Positions 32,775 through 39,697 of a DNA stretch of 64,000 bases are shown here, one piece after another; the stretch's first letter is position 1; each line of letters starts with the position of its first letter. The stretch lies in contig NZ_AMRK01000004.1 in NCBI RefSeq assembly GCF_000299875.1, positions 62,001 through 126,000 on the forward strand. Direction: 5' to 3'. The position numbers and the translations under genes are program-made. The notes under the pieces were generated by a model. It made no database searches. It saw only the letters and a list, made by a program, of their open reading frames with translations, and was not told the DNA's origin. Source of the stretch: Celeribacter baekdonensis B30 (GTDB lineage: Bacteria > Pseudomonadota > Alphaproteobacteria > Rhodobacterales > Rhodobacteraceae).

Positions 32775-33950
32775 ATGTTGATTGGTCAGGATATTGCCGT
32801 CCTCGGCGCGGGTGTGGCGGGGCTTGCACTTGCGCGGGCCTTGGCGCTGCGCGGGGCCAAGGTCACCGTTTATGAACGCGCCCCCGAGATCACCGAAGTC
32901 GGCGCCGGGTTGCAAATCACCCCCAATGGCGCGCGGGTTTTGACCGCTTTGGGGCTGGATGCGGGAGCCGTGTCGATGCGCTCAGAGGGGGTGCGGTTGA
33001 TGGATGGCTATACGGGGCGCGAGGTCTTGCACCTGGATGTCAAAACAGCCCGTCCGAATGACGACTTCTTGCTGATGCACCGCGCCGACTTGATCGGGTT
33101 GCTCGAACAGGGCGCGCGTGATCTGGCGGTCGACATCCGCCTGTCGCACAGCGTTCAGGCCATTCATGGCGATGCGGATGGGGTGAGCCTTGTGTTTGCC
33201 GCGGGGGCAGAGTCGGGAAAACAAGAGGCGCGTCATGACGTGGTGCTCGGGGCGGATGGGGTCAACTCCGTGCTGCGCCCGATACTCAATGGTCCGGCCA
33301 AGCCGTTTTTCACCGGCCAAACCGCATGGCGCGCCACGGTTGCGGCGACGGGCGGCGAGGCGCCTTTGGCGATGGTCCATATGGCGGCGGGGCGGCATGT
33401 GGTCAGCTACCCGTTACGGGGCGGCAGTTTGATCAACATCGTCGCGGTCGAAGAGCGCCCGGAGTGGCGTGAAGAAGGCTGGAACCACCCCGGTGATCCG
33501 GCGGAGATGTTGAGCCATTTTGCCAATTTCTGCCCCGGGGTGAAGGGGCTTTTGGGGCGGGTCACAGAGGTTGCGCGCTGGGGGCTGTTCCGGCATCCGG
33601 TGGCGTTGCGTTGGCATTCAGATCGCACAGCGCTTTTGGGGGATGCGGCCCATCCGACCCTGCCATTTTTGGCGCAGGGCGCGAATATGGCTTTGGAGGA
33701 TGCTTGGGTCTTGGCCGATTGTTTGGCAAAACTGCCGTTAGATCAAGCGCTTCCGGCCTATCAATCACTGCGCCGCGCGCGGGTGGTTCGGGTGATCGAG
33801 GCGGCCAATGCCAATGCGAAAAACTATCATTTGAGCGGGGCAAAACGCTTTGTCGGTCATGCCGCTTTGCGCTTTGCCGGTCAGATTGCACCGCGCCAGG
33901 CGGTCGAACGATTTGCCTGGCTCTATGACCATGATGTGACCGCGCTCTAA
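32775..33950 (+). CDS. FAD-dependent aromatic-ring monooxygenase
   Basis: A 391-residue flavoprotein of the salicylate hydroxylase/UbiH type. The FAD-binding GxGxxG reads VLGAGVAGLALARALALRGA near residue 9, the second motif is DVVLGADGVNS near residue 155, and the third is LLGDAAHPTLPFLAQGANMA near residue 288. These three define the group A monooxygenases, which hydroxylate aromatic acids with NAD(P)H. The start is the ATG at 32775. It stands alone, so no pathway can be assigned. Confidence 0.88.
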   Translation: MLIGQDIAVLGAGVAGLALARALALRGAKVTVYERAPEITEVGAGLQITPNGARVLTALGLDAGAVSMRSEGVRLMDGYTGREVLHLDVKTARPNDDFLLMHRADLIGLLEQGARDLAVDIRLSHSVQAIHGDADGVSLVFAAGAESGKQEARHDVVLGADGVNSVLRPILNGPAKPFFTGQTAWRATVAATGGEAPLAMVHMAAGRHVVSYPLRGGSLINIVAVEERPEWREEGWNHPGDPAEMLSHFANFCPGVKGLLGRVTEVARWGLFRHPVALRWHSDRTALLGDAAHPTLPFLAQGANMALEDAWVLADCLAKLPLDQALPAYQSLRRARVVRVIEAANANAKNYHLSGAKRFVGHAALRFAGQIAPRQAVERFAWLYDHDVTAL

Positions 33951-33959
33951 AGGCGGGGG

Positions 33960-33991
33960 ACGCCGCGCTTTTGGAAAAGCGCGGCGTTTTC
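33960..33991. terminator. Bidirectional terminator between the monooxygenase gene and tpiA
   Basis: ACGCCGCGCTTTT and AAAAGCGCGGCGT form a 13-base-pair stem around GG, with TTTT on the plus side. It serves the convergent monooxygenase and tpiA genes. Confidence 0.82.
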
Positions 33992-33995
33992 TATG

Positions 33996-34742
33996 TCAGG
34001 CTGCTTCGAGCGCCGTGATGATGCCGGCAAAATCCGCCGCTTTCAGCGAGGCGCCACCGACCAGCGCGCCATCGACATTGGAGGTGGCGAAAATTTCGGC
34101 GGCATTGCCCGGTTTGACCGAGCCGCCATAGAGCAACGGTACATCGTTGGCCGTGTCGCCATAGCGCGCGGTCAACGTGGCACGGATGTCGTCATGGACC
34201 TCTGCGATCTGTTCAAGTGTCGGGATTTTGCCGGTGCCGATGGCCCAAACCGGCTCATAGGCGACCACGAGTTTCGACAGGTCCACCGCGTCGGGAAGCG
34301 ATGCCGAGAGTTGGTGGCGAATGATCTCCAATGTCTCGCCCGCCTCGCGCTGTGCCAAGGTTTCGCCAACGCAGACCACGGGTTTGAGCCCTGCCATCAC
34401 CGCCGCCATGGTTTTTTCACAGACCACAGCGTCGGTTTCGCCATGATCGGCGCGCCGCTCGGAGTGGCCCAAAATGACGTAATCCGCGCCCGCATCGGCC
34501 AGCATTTCCGCCGAAATGTCGCCCGTATGCGCGCCGGAGGTTTTCATATGGCAATCCTGCCCGCCAACGTCGATTTTGGTGTGAGCCAGCGCGGCGGCCA
34601 TGCTTGCCACCAAGGTCGCGGGCGGGCACAACAGAATGTCGACTTTCGGAGCCGGGAACATCTCGGCCAGCGCCTGCGCTTCTTTGAGGCTGGCGTTGAG
34701 CCCGTTCATTTTCCAATTGCCTGCGGCCAGTTTGCGTCCCAT
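33996..34742 (-). CDS. tpiA: Triosephosphate isomerase
   Basis: A 248-residue TIM-barrel enzyme that interconverts dihydroxyacetone phosphate and glyceraldehyde 3-phosphate. The catalytic residues are all seen: K in GNWKMNG (residue 10 region), H in VILGHSERR near residue 94, and E in AYEPVWAIGTGK near residue 163; LLYGGSVKP forms the phosphate site. The start is the ATG at 34742. It provides the glycolytic link to the ED products of eda/edd and is divergent from rpiB. Confidence 0.96.
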   Translation of the reverse strand: MGRKLAAGNWKMNGLNASLKEAQALAEMFPAPKVDILLCPPATLVASMAAALAHTKIDVGGQDCHMKTSGAHTGDISAEMLADAGADYVILGHSERRADHGETDAVVCEKTMAAVMAGLKPVVCVGETLAQREAGETLEIIRHQLSASLPDAVDLSKLVVAYEPVWAIGTGKIPTLEQIAEVHDDIRATLTARYGDTANDVPLLYGGSVKPGNAAEIFATSNVDGALVGGASLKAADFAGIITALEAA

Positions 34743-35017
34743 GCGTGCTCTCCTTCTCCATGTTGGCCGCATCATTGCAGCCTCTTGGGGCTAGTCAAGC
34801 GACTGTGGGCGCTAACGTCTCTGATGTGGCGCAAATCTGGGTAAATGTGCCGTCGAGAGCTGCGCTTTGGGGCGATGGCGGGGATCTGCGACATTTGGGC
34901 TGAGCCTTTGGTGGCAAAGAGGCGGCCACGCGGACTTGAATTGCGGTGAAATTGACGCCACAAGCGGCAGCAGAGACACGCCGCACACCGGCTTTGAAAC
35001 AACGGGACCACATTGCC

Positions 35018-35467
35018 ATGACCGCCAACACCCGCATCGTTCTTTCCAGTGATCACGCCGCCATTGAGTTGCGCCAAGCGATTGCCACGCATGTCGCTTC
35101 TCTTGGCTGGGAGGTGGTCGATATTGGCCCGACGACCCCCGAAAGCACGCATTATCCGCTCCATGGTGAAGCTGCCGCGCGGCATGTGGCCTCCGGCGAC
35201 TGTCGGTTTGGCATTATTGTCTGCGGCACGGGGCAGGGCATCATGATGGCGGCCAACAAGGTCAAAGGCATCCGCTGTGGCGTCTGTACCGATGAGTTTT
35301 CCGCTCGCATGATCCGCCAGCACAACAACGCCAACATGCTGTCGCTTGGCGCGCGTGTGATTGGGGAGGGTCTGGCGCTCAGTGTCGTTGAGGCCTTTTT
35401 GACGGCTGAATTTGAGGGCGGTCGTCACGGCACGCGGGTCGATATGATCGACGCTTTGGAACAGTAA
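35018..35467 (+). CDS. rpiB: Ribose 5-phosphate isomerase B
   Basis: A 149-residue RpiB/LacAB enzyme that interconverts ribose 5-phosphate and ribulose 5-phosphate. SSDHAAIELRQAI gives the aspartate and histidine near residue 10, and CGTGQGIMMAANKVKGIRCG near residue 69 holds the catalytic cysteine and phosphate loop; NNANMLSLGARVIG is the C-terminal signature. Start is the ATG at 35018. It is divergent from tpiA, so the two share a 275-base control region that holds no other gene. Confidence 0.93.
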   Translation: MTANTRIVLSSDHAAIELRQAIATHVASLGWEVVDIGPTTPESTHYPLHGEAAARHVASGDCRFGIIVCGTGQGIMMAANKVKGIRCGVCTDEFSARMIRQHNNANMLSLGARVIGEGLALSVVEAFLTAEFEGGRHGTRVDMIDALEQ

Positions 35468-35496
35468 GGCACAGGTAGGGAAAAGGGCTGGGCGCG

Positions 35497-35808
35497 TTAA
35501 AGCGCGTCCAAGGCCCGCCGTGCCCAACCGCCCGCAAGCTCTGGATCATCAAGTGCGGCTTCGGGCAGGGTCCAGTAATTCATCCCACGCCCGTCCCCCA
35601 TCTCGAATTTCTCCGCACCCTCGACTGCGAGGGCTTCGGCGAACGCGTCCTTGGCCTTGAGGTAAATCCGGCCCTCGGAGGAGAGGATCGCGAAAATCTG
35701 ACCGTCCGAATAGATCGACAGCCCGCCCATCATTTTGCGATGACTGATCGGACCGACGGCCTCAAACAACTCGTGGACAAAGGCGATGTCTTCGTCGGAC
35801 ACGCTCAT
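35497..35808 (-). CDS. TfoX/Sxy N-terminal-domain protein (copy A)
   Basis: A 103-residue single-domain member of the TfoX N-terminal family. HRKMMGGLSIYSDGQIFAIL near residue 23 is the typical core, with KAKDAFAEAL following and WTLPEAALDDP near the end. In gammaproteobacteria the family contains competence regulators, but short single-domain forms in alphaproteobacteria are not known to be. It overlaps the next TfoX gene by four bases (ATGA), so the two are coupled. Confidence 0.85.
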   Translation of the reverse strand: MSVSDEDIAFVHELFEAVGPISHRKMMGGLSIYSDGQIFAILSSEGRIYLKAKDAFAEALAVEGAEKFEMGDGRGMNYWTLPEAALDDPELAGGWARRALDAL

Positions 35809-36191
35809 GATGCGGCCTTTTTCGCGGCTTTGCGGGCCTTTTGACGGCGTTTGTCTTCGGCGGCTTTCAGGGCGGGGGGATAGGACAATCGCGCCCAGTG
35901 CATGGCCTCTTCTGGATCGTCCAGAGCACTGTCGGGCAGGGACATGAGGGAGGGCACCACCGTGGTGCCGCCGGATTTTTGATATGAAAACGGGCGCGCG
36001 CCAGCCTCAGTAAACGCCGCCTCTGTGCTGGTGTCGGATTTCATCCAGATCGTTCCGCCCAAGAGACAGGCAAACATCACATCCCCATCGACATAAAGCG
36101 CAGTGCCGCCAAACATCCGTCCCGTTGTGATCGGCGACAGCGCTGCGAAAAGGTCGCGCGCATGTTCTATCTCGTCGGGGGTAGCGGCCAT
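35805..36191 (-). CDS. TfoX/Sxy N-terminal-domain protein (copy B)
   Basis: A 128-residue paralogue of the neighbouring gene, with TTGRMFGGTALYVDGDVMFA near residue 21, WMKSDTSTEAAFTEAG, and SLPDSALDDPEEAMHWARLS. The last 20 residues are a basic tail (KAAEDKRRQKARKAAKKA). Its end overlaps copy A and its start touches the Fe-S protein gene (last base shared), so these form one operon. The pair arose by tandem duplication and then diverged. No role in DNA uptake is claimed. Confidence 0.85.
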   Translation of the reverse strand: MAATPDEIEHARDLFAALSPITTGRMFGGTALYVDGDVMFACLLGGTIWMKSDTSTEAAFTEAGARPFSYQKSGGTTVVPSLMSLPDSALDDPEEAMHWARLSYPPALKAAEDKRRQKARKAAKKAAS

Positions 36192-36556
36192 CAGGTGCCC
36201 TGCGTCAGGCTTTCGTCAAACTTGATCGACTCGCCACAGCCACAGGCGTCCACCACGTTCGGGTTGCGGAATTTGAAACCGGATTCCAAAAGCGAGACCT
36301 CGTAATCAATCTCGGTGCCAAACAGGAACATCTGCGCCATGGGTGCGATCATCACCCGCGCGCCGTCCTGTTCAACGACCTCGTCCATCGCATCCACCTC
36401 GCACACATAGTCCATGGTGTATTCCATCCCGGCGCAGCCGCCCTTTTTGATGCCGATGCGCAGGCCTTTGGAGCCATCTTTCTCCATCAACCGCGCGATT
36501 TGCTTGGTTGCGGCTGGCGTGAGGGTGACAGCTTGTTTTCCGGGAATGCCGAACAT
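36191..36556 (-). CDS. A-type iron-sulfur carrier (HesB/IscA/ErpA family)
   Basis: A 121-residue A-type carrier that passes Fe-S clusters to target proteins. The three cluster cysteines are present: KGGCAGMEYTM near residue 40 and the C-terminal DACGCGESIKF pair near residues 105-107. The family is cytoplasmic. It is the middle gene of a five-gene minus-strand run from the SatD-like gene to the TfoX genes; 24 bases separate it from DUF3307. Several A-type proteins are interchangeable, so I do not choose between sufA, iscA and erpA. Confidence 0.92.
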   Translation of the reverse strand: MFGIPGKQAVTLTPAATKQIARLMEKDGSKGLRIGIKKGGCAGMEYTMDYVCEVDAMDEVVEQDGARVMIAPMAQMFLFGTEIDYEVSLLESGFKFRNPNVVDACGCGESIKFDESLTQGT

Positions 36557-36580
36557 GAGAAGGTCTCCTTTGAGCCTAAT

Positions 36581-37297
36581 CTAGGGTGTTTGGCCCGCGA
36601 TTCCAAGGTCTGGTAGCTGTGCGCCCACGAACATCACCGCCAGCGTCACCGCAAGGGCCCAGCCGAACGAGGCCAATGTGCCGATGATCACCCATTCCGC
36701 CTTTTTTCCGTCTTGCGTCGCCTCAAAGCGCAACACCGATTTCGCCGCGACCAAAAACCCGATGCCGCCCGCCATATTGCCGATCAACAACAGAAAAATC
36801 AGCCCGCGTTCCAACAGCCCAATCCAAAACCCGCCCTTATCAAGGCTCTCCTCAATCGGATTGGCACCAAACCCCGCCATCAATTTGCCCACAGCAAACC
36901 CGCCCGCGCGGGTGACATAAATCAATCCGGCGGCATAAAGCATGAGTTTGGGCAACCAGGAGAGATCGCCATAGGCACCGGTGGCGTAGATGTCTGGTGT
37001 GGCTTTGGCGAAGATCGCAAGGGTGAGCAGGTGCAGCGCTTGGTCGCTGAGATGTGGCAGGAATTTGTCGGAAAAGGCTGTGACCTTGATCGCATCAATG
37101 GTGACGTGGACCAACGCAAGAGCGTAAATTGCCGGGGAGGCCACTTGGCCAGTGGTCGCCATGGCGGTGAGCAAGACGATGAGAAAATGCAGAAACAGCG
37201 TTTCGGGTTTGGATTTGGTGTCGACCATGGCGGAGGACTGAAACACGTAGTCGGCAAGGACATGGGCGAGGAAAAGTGCGGCGAGGGTTTCAGGCAT
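36581..37297 (-). CDS. DUF3307 membrane protein, partner of the SatD-like protein
   Basis: A 238-residue membrane protein with about six hydrophobic segments. The DUF3307 signature FLAHVLADYVFQSSAMVDTK lies at residues 9-28, followed by HVTIDAIKV near residue 66 and DQALHLLTLAIFA near residue 85. H, D and K residues within helices suggest ion binding or catalysis in the membrane, but nothing is known. The start is the ATG at 37297, which overlaps the SatD stop by eight bases (ATGCCTGA); an in-frame TTG at 37306 is less likely. The overlap shows that the two proteins are made together. Confidence 0.85.
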   Translation of the reverse strand: MPETLAALFLAHVLADYVFQSSAMVDTKSKPETLFLHFLIVLLTAMATTGQVASPAIYALALVHVTIDAIKVTAFSDKFLPHLSDQALHLLTLAIFAKATPDIYATGAYGDLSWLPKLMLYAAGLIYVTRAGGFAVGKLMAGFGANPIEESLDKGGFWIGLLERGLIFLLLIGNMAGGIGFLVAAKSVLRFEATQDGKKAEWVIIGTLASFGWALAVTLAVMFVGAQLPDLGIAGQTP

Positions 37298-37964
37298 TGT
37301 TGTCAATCCAAGTTTCCATGCTCGCCAATGCGAGAGATATTCTCACGTATTGGGATGCGCGAATTGTTTTCGTAACTGTTTGGCGTGACTTTCCAAGTTT
37401 TATCGCTGTCTTTGAAAAGTTTAGATCGTAATCAGGAGACAGAATTTCTTGAATGGTTGCGGCCTGTACTTGCGTCCATTCCGAAGCGTATCCGTCGAGA
37501 GCAATTGCGAGAGCATCCTGTGGGGTGGCTCGGTCGTAAAGCATTCGTATTCCGGTTGAAGACAGTTTTATGTCTGCCAAGGCTTCCCCCGATTTTACAT
37601 GCTCTAGTTTTTCTCCAGATACAGAAAATGCTTTTGCCGTTTCCTCATTCAAATCCGGTCCAATCTCACCCTCAACCTCACCCTCTGCAATCCCAATATA
37701 ACTGTCAAATTCCTCTCCCTGCGCCCGCAAAGCCGCCCGAAACGCCAAAGCGGACCGCAACGCGTATTTCGGCTCGGCCAGTGCGACTTGCCAGCCATCG
37801 CCGCGGTGGCGGGTGAAGTGCAGGCTTTCGCCCATCCACTCGGCCTGCGTTGCGGCGCAGTCTTCGAGAGCGGCGAAGGCGCGTTCGATTTTTGCGGGGC
37901 CAAGCCCGGTGGAATTGACGAGGTCGCCGGTCAAAACGGCGATTTTACGGGTGTTTTGGGTCAT
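37290..37964 (-). CDS. SatD-like protein with C-terminal helix-turn-helix
   Basis: A 224-residue protein of the SatD family. The N-terminal half reads VLTGDLVNSTGL (residues 9-20), HRGDGWQVAL (near residue 53) and SYIGIAEGEVEG (near residue 88). This spacing of a D-x-x-x-S/T loop, a second GDG and a G-I-x-x-G strand resembles class III nucleotide cyclases. The last 50 residues hold a helix-turn-helix (SKTAIKLGKSRQTVTKTIRA). Family members usually stand beside DUF3307 genes, as here. Four inverted repeats at 30-base spacing begin 4 bases before the ATG. I infer a self-regulating sensor; whether it makes a nucleotide signal is unknown. Confidence 0.78.
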   Translation of the reverse strand: MTQNTRKIAVLTGDLVNSTGLGPAKIERAFAALEDCAATQAEWMGESLHFTRHRGDGWQVALAEPKYALRSALAFRAALRAQGEEFDSYIGIAEGEVEGEIGPDLNEETAKAFSVSGEKLEHVKSGEALADIKLSSTGIRMLYDRATPQDALAIALDGYASEWTQVQAATIQEILSPDYDLNFSKTAIKLGKSRQTVTKTIRASQYVRISLALASMETWIDNNA

Positions 37965-37967
37965 GAT

Positions 37968-38075
37968 GCACCCAATATAGGGTGCGTTTTATGATATGCA
38001 ACCATTTTAGGGTGCGTTGTTATATTTGCACCCTATATGGGGTGCGTTTTGTGTTATGCACCCAAAACAGGTTGC
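37968..38075 (-). promoter_or_regulatory. Array of four inverted-repeat operators at 30-bp spacing, with promoter
   Basis: GCACCC-aatata-GGGTGC (37968-37985), GCAACC-atttta-GGGTGC (37998-38015), GCACCC-tatatg-GGGTGC (38028-38045) and GCACCC-aaaaca-GGTTGC (38058-38075) start exactly 30 bases apart, about three helical turns. On the minus strand TTGCAT (complement of 37996-38001) and TATATT (complement of 37974-37979), 16 bases apart, form a likely promoter inside the array. Its start point would be within a few bases of the ATG at 37964, so the mRNA may be leaderless. The array fills the whole space between the SatD gene and the LysR gene. Confidence 0.8.
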
Positions 38076-38076
38076 T

Positions 38077-38931
38077 CTACGCGGCAAACCGTTCCGGGGC
38101 CGTCAACAGCTCCGCCAAACCGTCCAAGGCGGCGCGCACGGGAGGGTCATGGCGGGCGTCATGGTGGCAGACCAGCCATTCGTCATGGGTCAGCGCGGCG
38201 ATCTCTGGTGAGACCTGCATGAGGCCCGCGACATCGCGCCCGGCGAAGGTTGGCAAGATCGCGCGACCGATGCCTGCAACCGCCATGTCGGCGGCGGAGC
38301 GGGCGTCTGAGGCGGTGGCGATGATCTCGTTGGGGAGCGTGCTGCGCAGCCAACGTTCCGACGGCGTGGTTGGCATGTCGTGGTGCAGGGTGACATAGCC
38401 CGCCACCTCTGGCCCGGCCGCATATTCGGCATAGGTGATCGGTGAAAGTTTGCGCCCGGCGAGCCAGCTTTGATCTGGACGGCGGTTGCGGATGCCGATG
38501 TCGGCTTCGCGTCGGGCAATGTCGACGTTGGAGTTTGAGGCCATCAGGGCCGGACGCCACGCACAGTCCGGCGTCCATATTTTGGACAGGTGACGGGCGA
38601 CATGGCGCGTGGTCCAACCGCCTGCGGTGATGCGGACTTCGGGCGCTGTGTCTCTGAGTTGAAAGCGGCACAGACGCGTGGCGGCTTCGCGCAGCGCTTC
38701 GGCCTCTTGCAACAACGCGCGGCCCTCTGACGTCAATGTGTAGCCGCGGGGGCCACGTTCGAACAAGCGCTTGCCAAGAGTGCGTTCCAGTTCCCCCATG
38801 CGGCGGGACAGCGTGGGCTGGGAGGTGCCAGTGGCCTTTTCTGCCCCCGACAGTCCGCCCGCATCCGCCACGGCGAGAAACAGGTAATAATCATCCAATT
38901 TTGGCATGCCGCGACCAAGGGCGTCTTTCAT
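38077..38931 (-). CDS. LysR family transcriptional regulator
   Basis: A regulator of about 284 residues. The winged helix-turn-helix (LSGAEKATGTSQPTLSRRMG) is within the first 45 residues, with GKRLFERGPRGYTLTSEGRA following, and the effector domain (VRITAGGWTTRHVARHLSKI) covers the rest. The start is chosen at 38931; the ATG at 38907 is equally possible and no strong ribosome binding site decides. It is divergent from a 58-residue gene at 39029, the usual layout for a LysR target. Its stop codon touches the operator array of the SatD gene. Confidence 0.88.
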   Translation of the reverse strand: MKDALGRGMPKLDDYYLFLAVADAGGLSGAEKATGTSQPTLSRRMGELERTLGKRLFERGPRGYTLTSEGRALLQEAEALREAATRLCRFQLRDTAPEVRITAGGWTTRHVARHLSKIWTPDCAWRPALMASNSNVDIARREADIGIRNRRPDQSWLAGRKLSPITYAEYAAGPEVAGYVTLHHDMPTTPSERWLRSTLPNEIIATASDARSAADMAVAGIGRAILPTFAGRDVAGLMQVSPEIAALTHDEWLVCHHDARHDPPVRAALDGLAELLTAPERFAA

Positions 38932-39028
38932 TTTTGAAACCTGAATTGCCAATATGTTGGGTGTTTTGGATATGTCTCCGTCGTTACAGTCGCTTCAATC
39001 TTTTAAAATTGCAACTGTGGAGATGCCC

Positions 39029-39205
39029 ATGTGGCCGGTCTTTCCGATCAATCTGCCGCGTGTCGGCACGCAGGCCCCAACGGGCTATCAGACCGAGAAA
39101 GCGCTGCGTGAGGCGGAGCTTCGGCTGCTGCGGGCGCGGGACCGGCGGTGGCGGTTCTGGCTTTGGCCGGGGACCAAACGACGCACCCCAAAGGATCTGC
39201 CATAA
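39029..39205 (+). CDS. Small hypothetical protein divergent from the LysR gene
   Basis: A 58-residue protein starting MWPVFPINLPRVGTQAPTGY. The middle is charged and helical (EKALREAELRLLRARDRRWR) and is followed by a tryptophan-rich end (FWLWPGTKRRTP). TGGAG lies 6 bases before the ATG at 39029. It is the only gene divergent from the LysR regulator, so it may be its target. No family is recognised, and it may not be translated. Confidence 0.45.
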   Translation: MWPVFPINLPRVGTQAPTGYQTEKALREAELRLLRARDRRWRFWLWPGTKRRTPKDLP

Positions 39206-39269
39206 AAATGGCCTGCCGCCGCAGCGCACAGGCCATTTTGGGTCTCAAATCTGGGTCAAATCCCGGTGT

Positions 39270-39632
39270 TTACATGAAGCCAAGCTCAAGACGCGCCTCG
39301 TCGGACATCATTTCCATGCCCCATGGCGGGTTCCATGTCAGTTCGACATCGACATGCTTCACCCCGGCCAAAGGTTCGATCGCATCGGCCAACCAACCCG
39401 GCATTTCGCCAGCAACCGGACAGCCCGGCGCGGTCAGGGTCATCAAGATGAGAACTTCATTTTCATCATTGATATCAATCGTATAGACGAGACCAAGGTC
39501 ATAAATGTTGACCGGAATTTCCGGGTCATAGACCGTGCGACAGGCCTCAACCACAGCATTATGCAGCGGGTGATCCGTGCTCGACGGTTTGATCAGCGGT
39601 GTGCCCTCGACGGGATTTGCCTCTTCGCTCAT
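39270..39632 (-). CDS. MIP18/DUF59 Fe-S assembly protein (SufT-like)
   Basis: A 120-residue protein of the DUF59/MIP18 family, with EACRTVYDPEIPVNIYDLGL near residue 30 (DPEIPVNIYDLGL is the signature) and the conserved cysteine in LTAPGCPVAGEMPG near residue 71. Such proteins help to mature Fe-S enzymes and are often the last gene of suf clusters; here it stands alone. It is convergent to the 58-residue gene. Confidence 0.9.
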   Translation of the reverse strand: MSEEANPVEGTPLIKPSSTDHPLHNAVVEACRTVYDPEIPVNIYDLGLVYTIDINDENEVLILMTLTAPGCPVAGEMPGWLADAIEPLAGVKHVDVELTWNPPWGMEMMSDEARLELGFM

Positions 39633-39697
39633 CTGCGCGTTCTCCTATATCCGAGTGAACATATAGGGAATAGGCGGGCGGGCGTCCAGAGGGGGTG

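Noticed and set aside
36581-37964. Labelling the SatD/DUF3307 pair as a Pycsar-like defence system
   Set aside because: The cyclase likeness is only a motif impression, DUF3307 is not a known effector, and the genes show no sign of being in a defence island. Kept as an open candidate, not a call.
37968-38075. Possible CRISPR array (four repeats at 30-bp spacing)
   Set aside because: The 18-bp units are palindromic, the parts between them are only 12 bases long and also repeat in part, and no cas gene is near. An operator array explains it better.
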